Source of the DNA: Blastochloris viridis
GTDB taxonomy: Bacteria > Pseudomonadota > Alphaproteobacteria > UBA2136 > UBA6156
Assembly: GCA_005768725.1 (NCBI GenBank)
Contig: VAFM01000002.1
Span: 124,001 to 188,000, forward strand
DNA: 64,000 bases
Reading direction: 5' to 3'
The position numbers were made by a program, and so were the translations under genes. Within the stretch, counting starts at the first letter, position 1, and each line of letters starts with the position of its first letter. This document shows, piece by piece, positions 54,136 through 62,236 of the stretch. Below the pieces are notes generated by a model, which worked only from the letters and a program-made list of their open reading frames with translations, had not been told where the DNA came from and ran no database searches.

Positions 54136-54510
54136 ATGTTTACACTTCAGCTCTTCTTCGCACTGCTCATCGGCCATGCGGCCATCGACTTCAACCAGCA
54201 GGAATTCGTGGCGCTCTACAAGTCGCATAAGAAAAAATGTCCTCATGTCCACGAGACGGTCTGGGGCTGGAACCTGACCGGCCACACACTGCCCCATGCA
54301 GGCGCCGTATGGCTCATCACCGGCAATTTTGCGCTGGCCCTTACCGAGTTCGTTGCGCACACCGCCATCGACTACGGCAAGAACGAAGGCTATTACAACT
54401 TCCACGTCGACCAGCTTCTGCATATTCTCTGCAAACTGGCCTACGTACTGATCATCGCCTCCGGCATCACCGCCGCCGATCCCTTCTTCATCAGCCACTT
54501 CCAACGCTGA
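54136..54510 (+). CDS. DUF3307-like membrane protein
   Basis: A 124-residue protein with about three hydrophobic helices and histidines at helix ends (LIGHAAIDFNQQE, WNLTGHTLPHAGAVW, VAHTAIDYGKNEG, FHVDQLLHIL). The H-x(4)-D pattern repeated across helices matches DUF3307, a membrane family of unknown function. GGAGA lies 8 nt before the ATG. It is a single gene between the two members of the unrecognised family. Confidence 0.75.
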   Translation: MFTLQLFFALLIGHAAIDFNQQEFVALYKSHKKKCPHVHETVWGWNLTGHTLPHAGAVWLITGNFALALTEFVAHTAIDYGKNEGYYNFHVDQLLHILCKLAYVLIIASGITAADPFFISHFQR

Positions 54511-54529
54511 TGCCGTACCACAAATAGCA

Positions 54530-54558
54530 AAAAGGCGCCGTACTCACGGTGCCTTTTT
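54530..54558 (+). terminator. Rho-independent terminator
   Basis: GGCGCCG-TACTCAC-GGTGCC with TTTTT after the DUF3307-like gene; an A-run precedes it. The stem is nearly the same as at 55467-55497. Confidence 0.82.
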
Positions 54559-54636
54559 GCTTGCCTACCACCCCTCTTAAGTATACACAAAACATCAATC
54601 ACGTTCTTTTCCCGGTCTGTTCACAGGAGCACCATC

Positions 54637-55452
54637 ATGGCCGACACATTCATTTCTCTTCCGATTATCCAGATCGATATCGAAGAACTCCGCCCACAGA
54701 ATCAGGCGTATTGCAGCGACGAAGACTTCGCTGTCTTCCTCACCAACCTGCAGCACGTTCTGGCAGGCAAGCCACCCGAAACCGACTTCCAGCGCTGCAT
54801 CGCCGACAGTCTCAACGCGTTTTATAATGAGGAAAAGCAGGACGGCGAGATCACGCTCAACAGCCTGATCGATGAACTCGGCCAACTCGCCGAGTGCACC
54901 AGCATCTTCGCCTCCAAAAGCATGGCAAGCGGCCAGTATTCACACATCTGGGTTCCTGCTCACCATGGCTGGCACAACTGGCTGGCCTTCATGGAATACT
55001 TCACGTTTCCACGCGACTCTGATGAGGATGTTGAGTGGAAACCGACCTTTAATCCGGAAACGTACAGCGAGGGCAGCGCGACAGAACGCCTCGGTAAACT
55101 GCGCCAGTTCTTCGATACGGTAGCCGCTAAGGCGAAGGAATCCGCCATCAATCAGAAACAGGTCATGCCTGTTTATACGGTGGAGCTGCAGAAATTTCCC
55201 CTGCAATTGGTCGTCCATGTTCTTCATGCCGACCGCAAGGACGATACCTGCACGCTCATTATCCAGAACATGGCGGATGGCAGTTTTAAGCTGACTCTCA
55301 AGTGGAACACGGCTAACGGTCAGCTCTCGAACTTCATGGGGGTTCACCACCGTATCATCGATGCTCGTCGGCACGACGAGCACGAGCCGATTGATCCGGA
55401 CACGAACCACCCCCTCCCTCCCCGGGAATGCTCGCTACAGATTCAGGTCTAA
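54637..55452 (+). CDS. Hypothetical protein, second member of the unrecognised family
   Basis: A 271-residue acidic soluble protein. It aligns by eye with the gene at 53205-54044: GEITLNSLIDELGQL corresponds to GHISLHELYRLTAGL, WVPAHHGWHNWLAFM to SWNPSDGWHPVLSRM, and FKLTLKWNTANGQ to YRLTAKWNTGADQ. It has a helical first half and a beta-rich second half. Function unknown. GGAGC lies about 9 nt before the ATG. Confidence 0.68.
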   Translation: MADTFISLPIIQIDIEELRPQNQAYCSDEDFAVFLTNLQHVLAGKPPETDFQRCIADSLNAFYNEEKQDGEITLNSLIDELGQLAECTSIFASKSMASGQYSHIWVPAHHGWHNWLAFMEYFTFPRDSDEDVEWKPTFNPETYSEGSATERLGKLRQFFDTVAAKAKESAINQKQVMPVYTVELQKFPLQLVVHVLHADRKDDTCTLIIQNMADGSFKLTLKWNTANGQLSNFMGVHHRIIDARRHDEHEPIDPDTNHPLPPRECSLQIQV

Positions 55453-55466
55453 GCGCATTTCGCATC

Positions 55467-55497
55467 AAAAAGGCGCCGTACTCACGGCGCCTTTTTC
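55467..55497. terminator. Bidirectional terminator
   Basis: AAAAAGGCGCCG-TACTCA-CGGCGCCTTTTT between the hypothetical gene and convergent ruvB. Confidence 0.88.
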
Positions 55498-55503
55498 CAT
55501 GTC

Positions 55504-56508
55504 CTAGCCCGCGCCCAAAACATGCTTTGTCCCAGCTTCGGTGGCTATTCTCCCCCTGGGCGTCCGCTGCACAAACCCCAGCTGTAACAGATACGGCTCC
55601 ACCATATCCTCCAGCGTATCCTCACTCTCACCGGTGCTGGCCGCCAGAGTGCCAAGCCCCACCGGCCCGCCGGCAAACTTGCTCACCAGTGCATTCAGGT
55701 AACGCAGGTCGTTCTTGTCCAGACCAATCCCATCCACACCCAAGCGCATCAGTGCATGACGCGTCGTCTGCAGGCTCAATTCCGTCTCTCCGGCCACGGT
55801 GGCAAAGTCACGCACGCGGCGCAGCAGGCGGTTGGCGATGCGCGGTGTCCCGCGGCTGCGGGCGGCCAGTTCCACCGCTGCTTCCACCGCAATCGGCACA
55901 CCCAACAGGGTTGCCGCACGGCTCACAATGCGCTGCAAATCACCTGCCGAATAAAACTCCAGCCGCCCGTGCACGCCAAAGCGGTCGCGCAACGGGTTGC
56001 TCAGCATGCCCGCGCGGGTGGTGGCCCCCACCAGCGTAAACGGCGGAATATCCACGCGCACCGTGCGCGCCGCAGGCCCCTCGCCAATGATGATATCCAG
56101 CTTGAAGTCCTCCATCGCCGAATACAGCACTTCTTCCACGCTGGTGCTCAGGCGATGAATCTCATCAATAAATAACACGTCATGGGGCTGCAAGCTGGTC
56201 AGAATCGCCGCCAAATCCCCCCCCTTGGCAATCACCGGCCCGCTGGTAGAGCGGAACCCTACCCCCAGCTCTTTCGCCAGAATATGTGCCAGACTGGTCT
56301 TCCCTAAGCCGGGAGGCCCCGCCAGCAAAACGTGGTCTAACGCGCCGCCGCGCGCCTTGGCACTGCCGATAAACACCTGCAGGTTATCGCACAGCTCGGG
56401 CTGCCCGGTAAAATCAGCCAGGCTCTGCGGGCGCAGCGCATGGTCAACCTGCTGCTCTTCCGGCAGCGCAATAGGAGAAAGGACAGGAGACAGCAACGGT
56501 TCGCTCAT
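55504..56508 (-). CDS. ruvB: Holliday junction branch migration ATPase RuvB
   Basis: A 334-residue AAA+ motor that drives branch migration with RuvA. Walker A is GPPGLGKT (64-71), Walker B is FIDEIHRL (112-119), followed by GATTRAGML, the sensor I/arginine-finger segment, and a C-terminal winged helix with EPYLLQLGFVQRTPRGR. It is complete. In the window the order is ruvC, RNA gene, ruvA, UPF0173, ruvB, so ruvA and ruvB are separated by one gene. Confidence 0.97.
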   Translation of the reverse strand: MSEPLLSPVLSPIALPEEQQVDHALRPQSLADFTGQPELCDNLQVFIGSAKARGGALDHVLLAGPPGLGKTSLAHILAKELGVGFRSTSGPVIAKGGDLAAILTSLQPHDVLFIDEIHRLSTSVEEVLYSAMEDFKLDIIIGEGPAARTVRVDIPPFTLVGATTRAGMLSNPLRDRFGVHGRLEFYSAGDLQRIVSRAATLLGVPIAVEAAVELAARSRGTPRIANRLLRRVRDFATVAGETELSLQTTRHALMRLGVDGIGLDKNDLRYLNALVSKFAGGPVGLGTLAASTGESEDTLEDMVEPYLLQLGFVQRTPRGRIATEAGTKHVLGAG

Positions 56509-56605
56509 GCCCTTACTCTACACCGGTTCTCTTGATATTTGTAACAACAATAAGCACCACCCGCCCAAAAAAGCGCCACCCGAAGGCGGCGCATATCTCT
56601 CCAGC

Positions 56606-57298
56606 CTAGGCCAGTGTCATCACTTCACCGGGTTTCAGCGGCACAACGTCTACATTCCGGCGCTCACATTCGGCCACAAAGTGTTCACAGTCGGGCGCAA
56701 GTACCGGGAAGGTCGCATAATGCAGCGGTACGATCTTGGCGGTCTTGAAGTACTTTTCCGCCGCAATCGCTGCCGTTTTGGCATCCATGGTGTAGGTTCC
56801 GCCAATCGGCAGCAGCACCACATCGGGTTTATACAGCTCCTCGATCAACGCCATATCGCCAAAAATGGCCGTATCCCCGGCGTGGTAAATCGTGCTGTTA
56901 CCCATCGTAATCACCAGTCCGGCAGGTTCGCCCAAGTACTCACCTTCGTCGCTCGCACTGGTGTGCCAGGCCGGTACCAGCGTCACACTCACGCCGTGCC
57001 CTAGCACTAATGTCCCACCAAAATTTGCTTCGATCGTATCGTTCACACCCCGACGATTCAACCACCGGGCCAACTCCACAATCGCCACCACCGGAATCGC
57101 ATTGGCTTTCGCAATCGCCACCGTATCGCCCACATGGTCGCTATGCCCATGGGTCAGCGCCACGTGCGTCACGTCCTTGGCGGCCTTCTCCCAGTCCATC
57201 GGTGCGGTACCACTACCGGTCAAAAACGGGTCGATCAGCAACGTAAAACTGCCGTCTTCCAATCGGATCGCGCTATGCCCCAAATACTGTAGTTTCAT
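56606..57298 (-). CDS. UPF0173-type metal-dependent hydrolase
   Basis: A 230-residue metallo-beta-lactamase-fold protein. The metal site HGHSDH is at residues 50-55, with later GDTAIFGDM and HYATFPVL carrying further ligands. It is the UPF0173/UlaG-like family of unknown substrate. It lies between ruvA and ruvB on the same strand, so it may be transcribed with them, though no functional link is known. Confidence 0.9.
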   Translation of the reverse strand: MKLQYLGHSAIRLEDGSFTLLIDPFLTGSGTAPMDWEKAAKDVTHVALTHGHSDHVGDTVAIAKANAIPVVAIVELARWLNRRGVNDTIEANFGGTLVLGHGVSVTLVPAWHTSASDEGEYLGEPAGLVITMGNSTIYHAGDTAIFGDMALIEELYKPDVVLLPIGGTYTMDAKTAAIAAEKYFKTAKIVPLHYATFPVLAPDCEHFVAECERRNVDVVPLKPGEVMTLA

Positions 57299-57356
57299 AA
57301 ATATGCCTTGTGTTCTTAATTATCTTTATAAAGCAAAATCGCGTGCCGTTAGTTCC

Positions 57357-57950
57357 TTAGGCAGCCTTACGTAAAGCCACTCGGAACAGCTCTTCAAACG
57401 GCGCATCGGGGTTGGCTTTCAAGGCCTCGGTCGCGGCACTTTCGGCAATCTTCGGCTGATACCCCAGATTGATGAGCGCCGATGCCAGATCGGCGGCCTG
57501 CATCGCCACAGCCCCTTGCGCGGCCACGCCCAGCGGCCCGAATTCAGTGATCTTGCCGAGCTTGTCCTTCAACTCCACGATGATTTTCTCGGCCATGCGC
57601 TTACCCACACCACTGGCGCGCGCCAAGGTAGCGGGCTGGTTCAGGCTAATCGCCTGCTGCACTTCCGCCGGAGAAAAACTGGAAAGCAGTGACAGCGCGA
57701 GCTTCGGCCCTACCCCGCTCACGCTCGTCAGCTGATTGAAAAAACTCCGCTCTTCCACGGTCGCAAACCCGAACAATGTCAATGCGTCTTCCCGTACATT
57801 CAGCACGGTAAACACACGGGCCTGCTGGCCGCTGGTCAGGGTGGAAAGCGTACGCGTGGTGCATAGGGCTTCGTAGCCCACACCCGCGCAGTCAATAATG
57901 GCCGAAGTCGGCGTCAGGGCCAGCACAGGGCCAGATAGCATGGAAATCAT
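57357..57950 (-). CDS. ruvA: Holliday junction DNA-binding protein RuvA
   Basis: A 197-residue protein that grips the junction and loads RuvB. The N-terminal OB domain (MISMLSGPVLAL) is followed by two helix-hairpin-helix motifs, SVSGVGPKLALSLL and RASGVGKRMAEKI. The C-terminal domain binds RuvB. The start is at 57950, after a short intergenic stretch that holds the promoter of an opposite-strand RNA gene. Confidence 0.95.
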   Translation of the reverse strand: MISMLSGPVLALTPTSAIIDCAGVGYEALCTTRTLSTLTSGQQARVFTVLNVREDALTLFGFATVEERSFFNQLTSVSGVGPKLALSLLSSFSPAEVQQAISLNQPATLARASGVGKRMAEKIIVELKDKLGKITEFGPLGVAAQGAVAMQAADLASALINLGYQPKIAESAATEALKANPDAPFEELFRVALRKAA

Positions 57951-58012
57951 GTCCCTACGCTATCACAATTGGCTTCCATCACAAATATTTCCGCTAAGCC
58001 GCTTCGCCTCAC
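57951..58012. other. Upstream edge of the ruvA-ruvC gap
   Basis: The 440-bp gap between ruvA and ruvC (57951-58391) contains no protein gene. Its content is the promoter at 58013-58041, the structured RNA unit and its terminator, all listed separately. No minus-strand ruvA promoter was assigned. Confidence 0.5.
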
Positions 58013-58041
58013 TTGACGCCTGTGGATAACTTCCCTATACA
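58013..58041 (+). promoter_or_regulatory. Strong sigma-70-like promoter of an RNA gene
   Basis: TTGACG, exactly 17 nt, TATACA. No plus-strand protein gene follows; a structured segment and a strong terminator do. Confidence 0.78.
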
Positions 58042-58047
58042 ACCTGC

Positions 58048-58376
58048 AACTAACAGTTGTTCAGCTATTGAACTCCGAACCACCCGCCCGAAACGTCTTA
58101 CCAATACCAACTCTTTCCTGTTTGGGAGAACGCACGCCAATGGGTTCCTCGTGCCCTTTGTCGCCGTGTAACTCCCCGAGGGTGATGCTAGGTCCGCCGC
58201 ATTATCTGGCTCCCCTCGCCTCTTGGCCGCAAGGCCGCAACCGGCAGGGCTTCCCCGCCACCACATCAGTGGACCCCCAAAGTCCCTGCCGGTTTGTTTT
58301 CGAATGTGAAGATTATTCCCCGTAGTCTTCACACCGGAAGAAGCGCACGTCCCCGCCCGGACGTGCGCTTTTTTTT
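58048..58376 (+). ncRNA. Probable structured non-coding RNA, type unknown
   Basis: About 330 nt from a near-consensus promoter to a terminator, with many hairpins: GTTCA-GCTAT-TGAAC near 58059, CAATGGG/CCCTTTG near 58137, GGCC-GCAA-GGCC near 58228, ACCGGCAGGG/CCCTGCCGGT at about 58239-58294, and TGTGAAGA/TCTTCACA at about 58304-58332. No reading frame looks like protein. It lacks the tmRNA, RNase P and SRP RNA signatures I know. 6S RNA (ssrS) or a lineage-specific RNA are the main options; I cannot decide. It runs antisense to neither ruvA nor ruvC but between them. Confidence 0.6.
58343..58376. terminator. Strong terminator of the RNA gene
   Basis: GCGCACGTCC-CCGCCC-GGACGTGCGC followed by eight T residues. 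It could also serve the opposite ruvC transcript. Confidence 0.92.
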
Positions 58377-58391
58377 CGTTTTCTGTAAAAT

Positions 58392-58898
58392 CTACTTCGC
58401 TAAAACCCGCGCAAACGTGCGGTGGTGCGCATGGGTCAGTGCCACAGCCAGCGCGTCGGTAGCATCGGCCGGCAGTTTGCCGCAGCCGGGTAGTAGCACG
58501 CCCACCATATGTGCCACTTGGGTTTTCTCCGCACCACCTTTGCCCACCACCGACTGCTTCACCAGCCGCGCGGCATACTCATGCACCGGCAAACCGTGCT
58601 GGCTCGGCACCAGCAGGCTCACGCCCCGCGCCTGCCCCAGCTTCAAACTGCTGCGCGGGTTCACGTTCACGAATACTTCCTCCACCGCCGCTTCAGCCGG
58701 AGAATACTGCTTGATGACCTCACCGATCCCTGCCGCCAATTGCGCTAAACGGTGCGGTAACGGGTCACTCGCCTTGGTCGTCACGCGCCCGGCAGCTAAA
58801 AAGGTATGACGGTTTCCCTCCACCGCGATCACGCCATAGCCGGTATGCTCCAGCCCGGGGTCGAGCCCTAAAATCACCGTCCGCCCGACACCCGACAT
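58392..58898 (-). CDS. ruvC: Holliday junction resolvase RuvC
   Basis: A 168-residue nuclease that cuts Holliday junctions. The RNase H-like active site is D13 (ILGLDPGLEHTG), Glu about 71 (AAVEEVFVN) and a C-terminal acidic pair in PADATDALAVAL. It is complete. ruvA lies downstream on the same strand but is separated by 440 bp holding a plus-strand RNA gene, so the usual ruvCAB operon is broken here. Confidence 0.96.
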   Translation of the reverse strand: MSGVGRTVILGLDPGLEHTGYGVIAVEGNRHTFLAAGRVTTKASDPLPHRLAQLAAGIGEVIKQYSPAEAAVEEVFVNVNPRSSLKLGQARGVSLLVPSQHGLPVHEYAARLVKQSVVGKGGAEKTQVAHMVGVLLPGCGKLPADATDALAVALTHAHHRTFARVLAK

Positions 58899-58909
58899 CG
58901 TAGAGTTTC

Positions 58910-59464
58910 TTACTTGGCAGTAGCTTTAACGTTCACAAGCACGTCTACGCTGTCCCCAATTTCACTCGAAGATGCCCACTGCCCCTTGCCCACGCCAAAT
59001 TCCTTGCGGCTCAGCGTCAGCTTGCCGTGCGCATCAGCCTTACCGTTCGCGATCACAAGAGTGAACGGTAAGCTCACACCCTTGGTCACACCGGCAAGCG
59101 TCAGTGTACCATCCGCCACGTAACCGTTACCTTCCTTCACGATGTGCGAGCTTTCAAACACCGCTACAGGGGTCGCCGCCACGTTAAAAAAGTCACCGCC
59201 TTTAAGCGTGCCATCGCGGTCATCATCACCGCTGTCCACGCTACCCAGTTGAATATCCACCTTGATCTTCGATCCGGCCAGTTCCTTTTCATCGAACGCG
59301 ATATCTGCAGTCCACGTCTTGAACGCACCCTTCACCGCCTGACCATTAAAGCTAGCCTGCCATTCCAGTTTGCTGGCTGCGGTATCCACCGCCCATTGCG
59401 TCGCCGCAAAACCCTGCCCTGCAACCGCCAGCATCCCTGCCACCATCATCATGCCGTAACGCAT
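58910..59464 (-). CDS. YceI family periplasmic protein
   Basis: A 184-residue exported protein with signal peptide MRYGMMMVAGMLAVAGQ, cleavage near FAA. The mature part is the YceI lipocalin-like barrel: WAVDTAASKLEWQASFNG, DGTLKGGDFFNV and GTLTLAGVTKGVSLPF. The family binds isoprenoid or amide lipids in related bacteria. The ATG at 59464 has a GGGTAGGA site upstream. It is the downstream partner of a cytochrome b561, a common pairing. Confidence 0.92.
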   Translation of the reverse strand: MRYGMMMVAGMLAVAGQGFAATQWAVDTAASKLEWQASFNGQAVKGAFKTWTADIAFDEKELAGSKIKVDIQLGSVDSGDDDRDGTLKGGDFFNVAATPVAVFESSHIVKEGNGYVADGTLTLAGVTKGVSLPFTLVIANGKADAHGKLTLSRKEFGVGKGQWASSSEIGDSVDVLVNVKATAK

Positions 59465-59504
59465 CGTCCTACCCTTTCGGTTCTTTGTTATTCGCTTACA
59501 GTAA

Positions 59505-60077
59505 TTAGTGCTTGCAGCAGCAATCTCCGCCACTCTTGCCGCAGCGGGCCGGCAGCATACGGGTCAGAATCTCGTCCTTCACAATAAAGTGGTGGAACAG
59601 CGCAGCCCCCACGTGCATCGCGATCAGTGCCATCAGCAGGTAAGCCCCGTATTCATGAATATCGCCCAGCACACGGCCTGCAGCGCGGTCAACCTCACCC
59701 AGCACAGGCACCGGCAAACCAAAGAAATTCGGGTGATATCCCTTGGCATCCGACATCAACCAGCCGCTAAACGGCATTACAAACATCAAACCATACAACG
59801 CCAGGTGGGTGCCATGCGCAGCCGCCTTCTGCCACAACGGCGTGCCCAATGGCAAACGCGGCGCCGGGTTGGTAAAGCGCCAGAACACGCGGGTAAACGC
59901 CAACACCAACACCAAAATCCCAAACGATTTATGCAGCTGGATCACCTGAAACTTCAGCGCCAGCGGCTGCACATCGCCCATCACCAGTCCGGAAATCAGC
60001 ATCCCGACGATCACCAGCGCCATCGCCCAGTGCAGGGCTTTATCGATAGCGTTGTAACGTTCAGCAGTCGTCTTCAT
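59505..60077 (-). CDS. Cytochrome b561
   Basis: A 190-residue membrane cytochrome with four helices. The haem histidines are in the expected places: DKALHWAMALVI (helix 1), IQLHKSFG (helix 2), and DIHEYGAYLL plus ALIAMHVGAALFHHF (last helices). Such proteins move electrons through the inner membrane and are often next to YceI. The C-terminus has an unusual Cys/His cluster (CGKSGGDCCCKH) that could bind metal. The start at 60077 gives the family N-terminus. Confidence 0.9.
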   Translation of the reverse strand: MKTTAERYNAIDKALHWAMALVIVGMLISGLVMGDVQPLALKFQVIQLHKSFGILVLVLAFTRVFWRFTNPAPRLPLGTPLWQKAAAHGTHLALYGLMFVMPFSGWLMSDAKGYHPNFFGLPVPVLGEVDRAAGRVLGDIHEYGAYLLMALIAMHVGAALFHHFIVKDEILTRMLPARCGKSGGDCCCKH

Positions 60078-60165
60078 GGCAAACTCTTTCTTCTGTTGGC
60101 GCACCTTGGCAAATAACGCTAGAATGCTAACAGCCCCTCGTTCCGCTGCCAAGAGAGTTACGCCC

Positions 60166-61128
60166 ATGTTACCGTATGCCTGCAACCGCATCCTGTCCGC
60201 CCTGCCGCTGCTGCTTGGCGTGACCATCCTGTGCTTTGCCGTCATGCACCTGGCACCAGGAGACCCCACGCAGCTTATGGGAGACCTCGACCCCAAAGCC
60301 CACGCCAACGCCGCCATGCAGGCCGCGTACGGGCTGGATAAACCCATCTGGCAGCAATATCTCCACTGGCTCGGCAACCTCCTTCAAGGCAACTTAGGCA
60401 CCTCGCTGGCGCCGGATGGCCGCCCGGTCTGGGATAAGATCGCCGAAGCCCTCCCGCTCACGCTCTGGCTGAATATCTCCGGCCTCCTCCTCACACTGCT
60501 GCCGGCCATTCCGCTCGGTATCTGGGTCGCCAGCAAACCCTTCGGCCTGCGCGATGGTATCTCCACCCTCGTCCTCTACCTCTTCCTCGCCGCCCCCGGC
60601 GTCTGGCTGGCCCTGCTCGGCATGCAGTTCTTCGGCATCACGCTGGGCTGGGTACCGCTTTCCGGCCTGCGCAGCTTTGGTGCCGAGAACTGGTCATTCG
60701 TGCCCCGCACGCTCGACCTTCTGCACCACCTCGCCCTGCCGCTCGCCGTCGGTGTTACCGGCAGCATCGCCGGCATCACGCGCTTCATTCGTGCCAGTAC
60801 TATCGAATCCTTGCAGCAGGACTACATCCTCACCGCCCGCGCCAAGGGCGCAGGTGCGGTGCGCACGCTCATCCATGCCCTGCGCAATTCATTGCTGCCG
60901 CTTATCACCATCCTCGGCCTCAGCGTGCCAGGCCTTATTGGCGGTAGCGTGATTCTGGAAAGCCTCTTCGCCCTCCCCGGCCTCGGCCAACTCTTCTTTA
61001 CGGCAGTGATGATGCGCGACTACCCTACCATCATGGCACTTCTCACGCTCGGCGCGGTCCTCACCTTGCTCGGCAACCTGCTGGCCGACCTCGCCTACGC
61101 CTACGCCGACCCCCGCACCACCAACTAG
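60166..61128 (+). CDS. ABC transporter permease, DppB type
   Basis: A 320-residue inner-membrane permease for oligopeptides or nickel. It has the DppB-type N-terminus (MLPYACNRILSALPLLLGVT, APGDPTQLM) and the EAA loop AKGAGAVRTLIHALRN near 225 that contacts the ATPase. GLIGGSVILESLFALPGLG is the family's end segment. The ATG at 60166 has AAGAGAG upstream. The normal downstream partner (DppC) is 1.9 kb away, beyond two reverse-oriented genes. Confidence 0.93.
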   Translation: MLPYACNRILSALPLLLGVTILCFAVMHLAPGDPTQLMGDLDPKAHANAAMQAAYGLDKPIWQQYLHWLGNLLQGNLGTSLAPDGRPVWDKIAEALPLTLWLNISGLLLTLLPAIPLGIWVASKPFGLRDGISTLVLYLFLAAPGVWLALLGMQFFGITLGWVPLSGLRSFGAENWSFVPRTLDLLHHLALPLAVGVTGSIAGITRFIRASTIESLQQDYILTARAKGAGAVRTLIHALRNSLLPLITILGLSVPGLIGGSVILESLFALPGLGQLFFTAVMMRDYPTIMALLTLGAVLTLLGNLLADLAYAYADPRTTN

Positions 61129-61142
61129 CCAACACCCACCAC

Positions 61143-61180
61143 AAAAAAAGACCGGCCACCCTAAGGCAGCCGGTCTTTTT
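61143..61180. terminator. Bidirectional terminator
   Basis: AAAAGACCGGC and GCCGGTCTTTTT between convergent DppB-type and nuclease-like genes. Confidence 0.85.
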
Positions 61181-61185
61181 CGTGA

Positions 61186-61947
61186 TTACACCGAGGCCGG
61201 ATAGTCCTCGGGATGTTGCGCCTTGTAGTCTGGCCACCAAGCCGCCGGATCAACGACAACCTTGCGATCCACCGGCATGATGTCGGGCAGAATCTCGTCA
61301 AACCCACGGTCATACTGGCGCCTTAACCAACGGTCAGCTCCCTCAAGCCTGAGCTTGCGAGACCTCACCCGCAGTATCTGCTGGCAATCGATAGGTACGC
61401 CCATTTCCCCGGGGAAACGCACGCCCAACCACCGCAGTTGCACACTCTCCAGCGGGTTTCCCCGCCGGTGTTGGTCAAGCAGAAAGGCAACGCCGTACTT
61501 AATGAGCTTTTGCTCCATCACGTAGTGGCTCGCCTTGCCGTTCTTCACTTCACACAGCATGTGCTGGCCGTCGCCGCCCATCACAAACTGCATGTCCGGA
61601 GACTTCGCGGTAATGAACTTACCATCGGGCAGCGGTATTTTCGGAAGCAAAGGCTCAGCCTGCATGTTCTGGGGCAACCTTGCGGCTGCCCACATCACCA
61701 GTTCACGTACCGCCTGCAAAGTCCAGTGGTACACAGCGGGGTAACGCTCAAGCAGAGCCAGATGCCTGCGCGGCATCTGCTGCAAGACCGTATCCAGCTC
61801 AGCCTCAACCATGAAAGGATTTTTCAGGTCGAGTATCCAAGAGTGCTGTTCCAGAACGAGCTTAAGCAAGCCATGAACGACAGCACCGCGGTCAGCAATA
61901 AACATCTGGCGTTCATAAGGAACACCATACACAGGTATCTGAAGCAT
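61186..61947 (-). CDS. Hypothetical protein with PD-(D/E)XK-like pattern
   Basis: A 253-residue soluble protein. The centre reads SPDMQFVMGGDGQHMLCEVKNG, i.e. an aspartate, a strand, then E-V-K, the spacing of a PD-(D/E)XK nuclease active site; YVMEQKLIKYG follows as the next helix. The C-terminal third is Arg/Trp/Pro rich. This is a guess from pattern only; no specific family is recognised. GGAG lies 5 nt before the ATG at 61947. It lies between the two permease genes, next to an HNH gene. Confidence 0.6.
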   Translation of the reverse strand: MLQIPVYGVPYERQMFIADRGAVVHGLLKLVLEQHSWILDLKNPFMVEAELDTVLQQMPRRHLALLERYPAVYHWTLQAVRELVMWAAARLPQNMQAEPLLPKIPLPDGKFITAKSPDMQFVMGGDGQHMLCEVKNGKASHYVMEQKLIKYGVAFLLDQHRRGNPLESVQLRWLGVRFPGEMGVPIDCQQILRVRSRKLRLEGADRWLRRQYDRGFDEILPDIMPVDRKVVVDPAAWWPDYKAQHPEDYPASV

Positions 61948-62236
61948 GGTAACTCCATCAAAAGAAGGGGAAAGGGGAAGATCAGACGCACAGTTACGCC
62001 TGGGAGAAACGTAAGCAATGCAACGAATATGTTTAGTATAAACGTTAGAATCCTTCCTACAACCCCCTGCCCACACCTTCACCACAAAACACAAAAAAGA
62101 GGCTGGTAGCATAAAGCTACCAGCCCAGTTACCGTGGAGACATGTGCGTGCAAATCAATCCACCACGGGAATGTGTGTAGGTAAAACGGAAATGATCCGG
62201 AGAGATTACGTTTACCCCCGGCAAAAGTTCCCTCGT
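61948..62236. other. Gap between nuclease-like and HNH genes
   Basis: No gene seen. It carries the HNH gene's terminator and must hold the promoter of the downstream nuclease-like gene. No specific site was assigned. Confidence 0.4.
62093..62125 (-). terminator. Terminator downstream of the HNH gene
   Basis: GGCTGGTAGC-ATAAA-GCTACCAGCC followed on the minus strand by a T-rich run. It lies 110 bp after the HNH stop codon. Confidence 0.78.

Noticed and set aside
58048..58376. tmRNA, RNase P RNA or SRP RNA in the ruvA-ruvC gap
   Set aside because: None of the conserved sequence blocks of these RNAs is present on either strand, so only a generic ncRNA call is made.
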